Part shown: positions 4,948 to 9,214 of the stretch, in pieces | Layout: each line of letters begins with the position of its first letter | How positions within the stretch are numbered: the stretch's first letter is position 1 | Origin: Trueperaceae bacterium | GTDB taxonomy: Bacteria; Deinococcota; Deinococci; Deinococcales; Trueperaceae | Reading direction: 5' to 3' | Assembly: GCA_029210865.1 (NCBI GenBank) | Contig: JARGGE010000087.1 | Coordinates: 1 to 9,214 of the forward strand | DNA length: 9,214 nucleotides | Position numbers and translations under genes: made by a program | Notes under the pieces: model-generated | Told to the model about the DNA's origin: nothing | Seen by the model: the letters and a program-made list of their open reading frames with translations, nothing else | Database searches by the model: none

Positions 4948-6318
4948 GTGAACGCACGAACGCGAACCCTCATGGTCTTGGCCACTGGCGTGTCGTTGCT
5001 CCTGGCTGCCTGCCAGTCGACGAACACCGACGCCATCGCCCCGCGCGACATCGAGCACGAGCTCTTCCTGATGGGGTCCGCGCCGCCGCCTTCCCCCACC
5101 TTCACCTGGTCGCATGCCGGACCCGTGGAGATCCTCGGCGTGGGTATGGGGAACTGGCACGGCGCCACCCAGAACCCCGCCGAGGTCGTCATCGGCGACC
5201 TCGACTCGGCCATCGCGGTGCGCGTCCAAGTGGCCGTCAAGTACGGCCGCCTGGCGGACCCCACCAGCGCGCTGTTCGTCGAGTTCCGCAACCGTGACGG
5301 CGACCTTCTGGAGTCGGTGGCCTGGGCGGACAGCAAGACCGCCGTGACCGGTGACTTCTTCGAGGCGACCTTCGCGCTGCGCGGTCCGCACGCCGTGAGC
5401 CTGCCGGACGGGATCCTGCGGGCAGAGGTCGTGGGCGGCGAGATCGTCACCAGCGGCGGCGAGCCGTTCTCCACGCCGCGGTCGTTCGTCGCCTTCGTGC
5501 TGCGCGACGACCTCACCCCGAGCGTGACGTCCAAGGGCGCGACCCCGTACGCCGACGTCTACCACCACGACGTTCAGGAATTCGTTCAGAGCCACGTCGA
5601 GACGATGACGTTCGACCCGGCGGCGGAGCCGCGCCCCTTGCGCGTCGACTTCGCCATGTCCGAACTCGACGGCGACGATCGCGTGATCGACGTGATCGTT
5701 CGGGTGGACGGCGTCGCGGTCTACGACGTCAGGTGGTCGCAGCCCAACCGCGGCGAGGGACTGGTCATCGACGGCGTGTCCACGACGCTGCCGGCAGGCG
5801 CCACGGACGTGGAGATCGAGCTCTTCTCGCCCGATCCCACGCCCGGTCCCGAAGGTGACTCGGTCTGGTTGGCGGGCGTCAACGCCAGCGTGACCGAGGG
5901 AGAGCGCGGCGTCCAGGGCTGCACCCCGGGCTACTGGCGCAACCACTCCACCGCCGCGAACGGCAACCAGGCCGACGCCTGGATCCCGACGGGGTTCACC
6001 GGCGACCAGCGGTTCGGCGATCCCCTCGTGTTCGATCACCTGATCACGATCTCCAGCGGCGGCAAGGGGCAGCCGGTCCAGATCGACGACCCGACGCTGC
6101 TCGAGGCCGTGGTCGCCGCCGGCGGCGGCACCAGCGCCCTGGCGCGCCACGCGGTGGCCGCGCTGCTCAACGCAGCGCACCCCGACGTGAACGCGTACTA
6201 CACCGTCGAAGAGGTCGTGCAGATGGTTCAGGACGCGCTCGACGGCGTCGGCCCGCTGGATATCGAAGACACCAAGGACCTGTTCGCGCAGGCCAACGAA
6301 CTGGGGTGCCCGCTCTGA
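4948..6318 (+). CDS. Lipoprotein of unknown function with a C-terminal CTPGYWRNH domain
   Basis: The product has 456 residues. A signal peptide ends in lipobox L19-A-A-C22, so the protein should be lipid-anchored outside the cytoplasm. Residues about 50-187 and 195-316 look like two beta-rich modules (alternating hydrophobic strands, no membrane helices after the signal). I recognise no enzyme motif in them. Residues about 321-456 form a compact domain opened by C325-T-P-G-Y-W-R-N-H333, continuing with a W-I-P-T-G-F stretch, an L-A-R-H-A-V-A-A-L-L-N-A-A-H-P helix (398-412), an amphipathic V-E-E-V-V-Q-M-V segment and a final G-C454-P-L. C325 and C454 are the only Cys after the lipid-anchor Cys and could form a disulfide. 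C-T-P-G-Y-W-K-N-H-type domains occur at the ends of many secreted bacterial and archaeal proteins; their function is not known to me. The gene has its own candidate promoter and terminator and stands alone. Confidence 0.8.
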   Translation: MNARTRTLMVLATGVSLLLAACQSTNTDAIAPRDIEHELFLMGSAPPPSPTFTWSHAGPVEILGVGMGNWHGATQNPAEVVIGDLDSAIAVRVQVAVKYGRLADPTSALFVEFRNRDGDLLESVAWADSKTAVTGDFFEATFALRGPHAVSLPDGILRAEVVGGEIVTSGGEPFSTPRSFVAFVLRDDLTPSVTSKGATPYADVYHHDVQEFVQSHVETMTFDPAAEPRPLRVDFAMSELDGDDRVIDVIVRVDGVAVYDVRWSQPNRGEGLVIDGVSTTLPAGATDVEIELFSPDPTPGPEGDSVWLAGVNASVTEGERGVQGCTPGYWRNHSTAANGNQADAWIPTGFTGDQRFGDPLVFDHLITISSGGKGQPVQIDDPTLLEAVVAAGGGTSALARHAVAALLNAAHPDVNAYYTVEEVVQMVQDALDGVGPLDIEDTKDLFAQANELGCPL

Positions 6319-6345
6319 CAGAACGACACGCTACCTGAACGCACG

Positions 6346-6379
6346 GGACGGGCGGGCCCCCAAGTGGGTCCGCCCGTCC
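6346..6379. terminator. Strong hairpin between convergent genes, probable bidirectional terminator
   Basis: GGACGGGCGGGCCC (6346-6359) pairs with GGGTCCGCCCGTCC (6366-6379) as a 14-bp stem with one G-T wobble and a 6-base loop. It lies 27 bases after the stop of the 4948 gene and 50 bases beyond the end of the minus-strand esterase gene (6430). It can serve both transcripts. There is no long T-run on either side. Confidence 0.7.
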
Positions 6380-6429
6380 TGTTCGCTTCGACGACGGCGG
6401 GTAGCCGTTCGTCCGCGAAGAAAGCCCGT

Positions 6430-8109
6430 TCACTCCTCGTAGACCTCCGGAAGCTCGAAGCCGAGCATCGACACCGAGCCCGTCGCGTCGCCGAACGCCG
6501 GCGCCGGCAAGCACGCTTGCGTCCCCGGGATCGGCTCCGCGTACGTGGCCGCGCGGATCACGTCGACCTCGATGCCGTCGCCCAACTCGGTCGGCGGCAT
6601 GTAGCGCACGGACACCACGCTCGACGGCGGTGCCGCCAGGAGGATGCGGACCGTGGCCGGGTCGACCGCGTCGCGATCGATCGACGCGATCGCCAGTTCC
6701 GTCGCCCCCTCGAACACCCGGAAGTACCCGGCGTACGCGGCCGCGGTCGGCGTCTGCGGCGCGGTGACAGGCCGGTCGAAGCGCACGTACACGTTCGCAT
6801 CGCCCGCCGCGCGGTCGATCCCGTCGAGGCGGGGCCCCGTCCCGTCCACGGCCTCACCGAGCACGTGCTCGCGGAACGCGAGCGCCACCCGCCGCCCGAG
6901 CTCGAGTTGGGCCGCCACCGACAGGTGGTTGCGATCGAACATGGGCAGGTCGTGGGTCACCACCATGTAGCGGTCCGGCTCCGCCGTCGACGCCGCAGTG
7001 CCGGCGAGCGTGGTGGCGTCCGTCTCCATGGTGCGCTGCCGCTCCCGGACCTGCTGGTACAGCAGGTTGCGGAGTTGGGGGTCCTCCGTGGCCAACGGCA
7101 CGTAGCGCGAGAGCTGCACGAAGATGATCGGAGCCCCGATCTCGTCCGTGAAGGCGTCGAACACCACGTCCGTTCGTGCCTGGAACAATGGGTAGCGGTC
7201 GGAGGTCGCTTCAGACTCGCCCTGGTACCAGAAGAGCGCACCGTGCTCGGGGGAGGCGCCCCGATCGTCGGCGAGGCGCCACCGGCGCACCGCGCTTCCG
7301 AAGAGCGTCGACGGGTCGTCGCGCACGGGCGTTGGCTCCCAGTCCCTGGGGGGCACGAGGTTGCCCACCAGGTCGCTCCCACCGCGCGCTGCCGGGATGA
7401 GGAGCACCTCGTCGCCCACCGCCGCCGTCAGCGCGTTACCGAAGGCAACACCCATCGAAACGCCGGAGTTGCCCATGGCGACGCACGGCTCGGTGCCCCC
7501 GCCCGGGTCGACGCTCACCGAGTCGACCTGATCGGTGCAGTCGTCGAGCGGCTCGTAGGCGACCTTCCAGACGTCGTCGTTGCCGAGCATGGCCACGCCG
7601 GCGTCGGCGGTCACGTACGACGCCGCCAGGGCCGCGGCCACGTTCCGCCCTTGGGCGTTGCTCTGACCGGCCACGAGCAGCGGCCGCACGAGCCGAGCGG
7701 GCGGCGGCTCCGCCGCGACACGCACCTCGACCGACGCAGCGACCTCCCCCACCCCGTTCGCGGCGTACAGCGTGTACGTCGTCGTCACCCCGGGACGAAC
7801 CGTGAAACCCGACAACCCCGACACGTCCACATCACCCGGCGCCAACCGCAACGCGTCGGCGCCCTCCACCCCCCAACTCAACACGACATCTGCCCCCGCC
7901 ACCACAACCGTCGCATCCGCCCCGAACGAAACGATCGACGGCACGGTCTCGGGTGGCACAGGAACGCGCAAGCACCCGACGAGCCCGAGAAGCACCACCC
8001 ACGCAAGCGCCAGACCGGCCACCCGGGTCCTGCCGCGCCACGGCGGCGCCCACGGAAGCGAGCGCCGATCGCGCGAACGCGCCAACGGCACCGGAGGCAC
8101 TCCCTTCAT
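6430..8109 (-). CDS. Lipoprotein SGNH hydrolase, sialate O-acetylesterase-like, with an N-terminal Ig-like domain
   Basis: The product has up to 559 residues. A long basic N-terminus (7 Arg) precedes a hydrophobic stretch and lipobox L43-V-G-C46, so the protein should be membrane-anchored outside the cytoplasm. Residues about 56-132 form an Ig-like module (L-S-W, T-T-T-Y-T-L). Residues about 140-418 are an SGNH hydrolase of the SASA type (sialate O-acetylesterase / carbohydrate esterase). Seen are the nucleophile block V-A-G-Q-S150-N-A-Q-G, the G-N-S-G-V-S-M-G region (213-220), I-P-A-A-R-G-G (238-244), W-Y-Q-G-E-S-E (294-300) and the acid/base pair D392-R-N-H395. All catalytic positions appear intact. 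Residues about 425-525 look like another beta domain. Family members remove acetyl groups from sugars; sialic acid itself need not be the substrate. ATG at 8109 has no good ribosome binding site. GTG at 8091 is a strong alternative, with AAGGGAG (8100-8106) eight bases before it. The gene follows an ABC exporter gene on the same strand. Confidence 0.85.
   Translation of the reverse strand: MKGVPPVPLARSRDRRSLPWAPPWRGRTRVAGLALAWVVLLGLVGCLRVPVPPETVPSIVSFGADATVVVAGADVVLSWGVEGADALRLAPGDVDVSGLSGFTVRPGVTTTYTLYAANGVGEVAASVEVRVAAEPPPARLVRPLLVAGQSNAQGRNVAAALAASYVTADAGVAMLGNDDVWKVAYEPLDDCTDQVDSVSVDPGGGTEPCVAMGNSGVSMGVAFGNALTAAVGDEVLLIPAARGGSDLVGNLVPPRDWEPTPVRDDPSTLFGSAVRRWRLADDRGASPEHGALFWYQGESEATSDRYPLFQARTDVVFDAFTDEIGAPIIFVQLSRYVPLATEDPQLRNLLYQQVRERQRTMETDATTLAGTAASTAEPDRYMVVTHDLPMFDRNHLSVAAQLELGRRVALAFREHVLGEAVDGTGPRLDGIDRAAGDANVYVRFDRPVTAPQTPTAAAYAGYFRVFEGATELAIASIDRDAVDPATVRILLAAPPSSVVSVRYMPPTELGDGIEVDVIRAATYAEPIPGTQACLPAPAFGDATGSVSMLGFELPEVYEE
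8100..8106 (-). promoter_or_regulatory. Possible ribosome binding site for an alternative GTG start of the esterase gene
   Basis: On the minus strand AAGGGAG lies inside the first codons of the longest reading frame and 8 bases before an in-frame GTG (8089-8091). The ATG at 8109 has only TTAGGTG close to it. If the GTG is the real start, the protein is 6 residues shorter; the signal peptide is hardly changed. Confidence 0.45.
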
Positions 8110-8221
8110 GCACCTAATGATGACAGCATTGAAAGCGGCCCGTTCGCCAGGGCATCACCGGCGGCTCGCGTGGTGGTGTCATGCCGAGTCTACCAGCGGG
8201 TTCCACCGCGTCGCAGCCCGG

Positions 8222-9214
8222 TCAACCCCCGCCCGTCATCCCCTCCACCCCCACCAAGCCCTGCGCCTCGCACAGCGCCCGGAAGCGCCCGCCGCGCTCG
8301 GCGATCAGGTGGTCCCAGGTCCCCGACTGCACCACCCGGCCGGCCTCGAGCACGTAGATCGCGTCGGCGTGGCGCACGGTCGCGAGCCGGTGGGCGATGA
8401 CCACGACCGTGCGCTGGCCGCTCATCCGGTCGAGCGCCTCCTGGATGGCCGCCTCGCTCTCGGCGTCGAGGCTGCTGGTCGCCTCGTCGAGCACCAGCAG
8501 CGCCGGTTGCCGCAGCAGCGCCCGGGCGAGCGCGATCCGCTGCCGCTCCCCCCCGGAGAGCCGCACGCCGCGGTCGCCGACCACGGTGTCCAGACCGTCC
8601 GGCAGCGCGTGGACGAAGTCCGCGGCGGCGGCTGAGAGCGCGGCGCGGATCGCGGCGTCGTCGGCGTCCTGGCGCACCAAGCGGAGGTTCTTGCGGATCG
8701 TGTCGTGGAACAGGAAGGTGTCCTGGTGCACGTAGCCGATGCTGCGGCGCCACGACGCCACCTTCGGGCCTTCGAGCGGCACGTCGTCGACGAGGACGCG
8801 GCCTTCGGTCGGCGGCACCAGGCCGACGAGGACGTCGGCCAGGGTGCTCTTGCCCGCGCCCGAGGGACCCACGATCGCGGTGGTGGTGCCCGCGCGCAGG
8901 GTCAGCGAGACGCCGGCGAGCGGCGGCGTGGCGGGGGCGTCGTCGTAACGGAACGAGACGTCCTCGACGCGCAGCGCGCGCCGGAGCGGCAGCGGGGTGG
9001 GGCCCCCGGCGACCTCGGCGCTCGCCTCGTAGCGCGCGATCAGGTCCTCGATGCGCTCGAACGCCGGCAGCTGCTGGACGATGCCGACCACCTGCCGCTG
9101 GAGCCCCGTCACCTGCGGCACCAACCGCGCGAACACGTACAGCAGCAACAGGATGCCGGCGAGCGGCAGCGCGAGCACCTCCAGCGCGAACCAGAAGACC
9201 GCGCCGAGGATGAC
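8222..9214 (-). CDS. ABC exporter, fused permease-ATPase, C-terminal part (N-terminal part outside the window)
   Basis: The frame is open to the right window edge, giving 330 visible residues, so the internal GTG at 9178 is not the start. Residues 1 to about 36 (V-I-L-G-A-V-F-W-F-A onward) are the last membrane helix of the permease domain. A linker follows, then a complete nucleotide-binding domain from about residue 82. The landmarks are Walker A G116-P-S-G-A-G-K-S-T, Q-loop Y-V-H-Q-D (161-165), signature L-S-G-G-E-R-Q-R (220-227), Walker B L-L-V-L-D-E-A (239-245) and the H-loop I-A-H-R-L (273-277). All are intact. This is the MsbA/LmrA-like half-exporter architecture, which works as a dimer or heterodimer in the cytoplasmic membrane. 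The substrate cannot be read from this part; export of a lipid-linked glycan, lipid, peptide or drug is possible. The esterase gene follows after a 112-base gap that holds no clear terminator. Confidence 0.93.
   Translation of the reverse strand, partial: VILGAVFWFALEVLALPLAGILLLLYVFARLVPQVTGLQRQVVGIVQQLPAFERIEDLIARYEASAEVAGGPTPLPLRRALRVEDVSFRYDDAPATPPLAGVSLTLRAGTTTAIVGPSGAGKSTLADVLVGLVPPTEGRVLVDDVPLEGPKVASWRRSIGYVHQDTFLFHDTIRKNLRLVRQDADDAAIRAALSAAAADFVHALPDGLDTVVGDRGVRLSGGERQRIALARALLRQPALLVLDEATSSLDAESEAAIQEALDRMSGQRTVVVIAHRLATVRHADAIYVLEAGRVVQSGTWDHLIAERGGRFRALCEAQGLVGVEGMTGGG

Noticed and set aside
4810..6180. A 456-residue minus-strand open frame over the CTPGYWRNH lipoprotein gene
   Set aside because: Composition is typical of an antisense shadow and there is no motif. 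The plus-strand gene has a lipobox, a ribosome binding site and a known motif.
8110..8221. Imperfect inverted repeat (8151-8185) and TAGACT on the minus strand in the gap between the ABC exporter and esterase genes
   Set aside because: The stem is broken after five pairs and the -10-like box has no -35 partner, so neither a terminator nor a promoter can be supported.
6364..8400. A 678-residue plus-strand open frame, the longest in the window
   Set aside because: Dominated by Arg, His and Pro, without any domain. It is antisense to the SGNH hydrolase, whose catalytic blocks are all in order, and it runs into the ABC exporter gene.

Overview
This is a high-GC bacterial window with tightly packed genes, several GTG starts, strong Shine-Dalgarno sites and three lipoproteins carrying an L-A-A-C or L-V-G-C lipobox. 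One start codon sits directly behind a TAnnnT -10 box, as in leaderless transcripts. Together these suggest a Deinococcota-like organism (perhaps Trueperaceae), but that is an impression from style and protein flavour only. Other high-GC phyla remain possible.

Layout from left to right: (a) 1-~302, the 3' end of an ISAzo13-type insertion sequence, entering from outside the window. (b) 438-1691 (+), a lipoprotein with two InlB-type repeats and a C-terminal DNRLRE-like beta domain. It is followed by two perfect GC-rich hairpins in the gap between convergent genes. (c) 3257-1835 (-), a two-gene sugar-nucleotide unit: an RmlC-type 3,5-epimerase, then glucose-1-phosphate cytidylyltransferase (RfbF). 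(d) 3441-4757 (+), divergent from that unit, a nucleotidyltransferase-fold protein of the NTP_transf_5 type with an extra C-terminal segment. (e) 4948-6318 (+), a lipoprotein ending in a CTPGYWRNH domain, closed by a strong hairpin shared with the convergent neighbour. (f) 8109-6430 (-), a lipoprotein-anchored SGNH/sialate-O-acetylesterase-type hydrolase with an Ig-like domain. (g) 8222 to beyond 9214 (-), the C-terminal part of a fused permease/ATPase ABC exporter.

The common theme is the cell surface. There is CDP-glucose and deoxysugar precursor synthesis, a possible ABC exporter, a putative carbohydrate esterase, and secreted lipoproteins with adhesive or beta-sandwich domains. This would fit the edge of a polysaccharide or surface-glycan region beside a mobile element, but no glycosyltransferase lies in the window, so the link is inferred. 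No rRNA, tRNA, CRISPR array or replication origin was seen. The least explained parts are the C-terminal segment of the NTP_transf_5 protein, which resembles a lasso-peptide B2/transglutaminase-like domain without its catalytic residues, the CTPGYWRNH lipoprotein, and a CDP-glucose unit that lacks a dehydratase.
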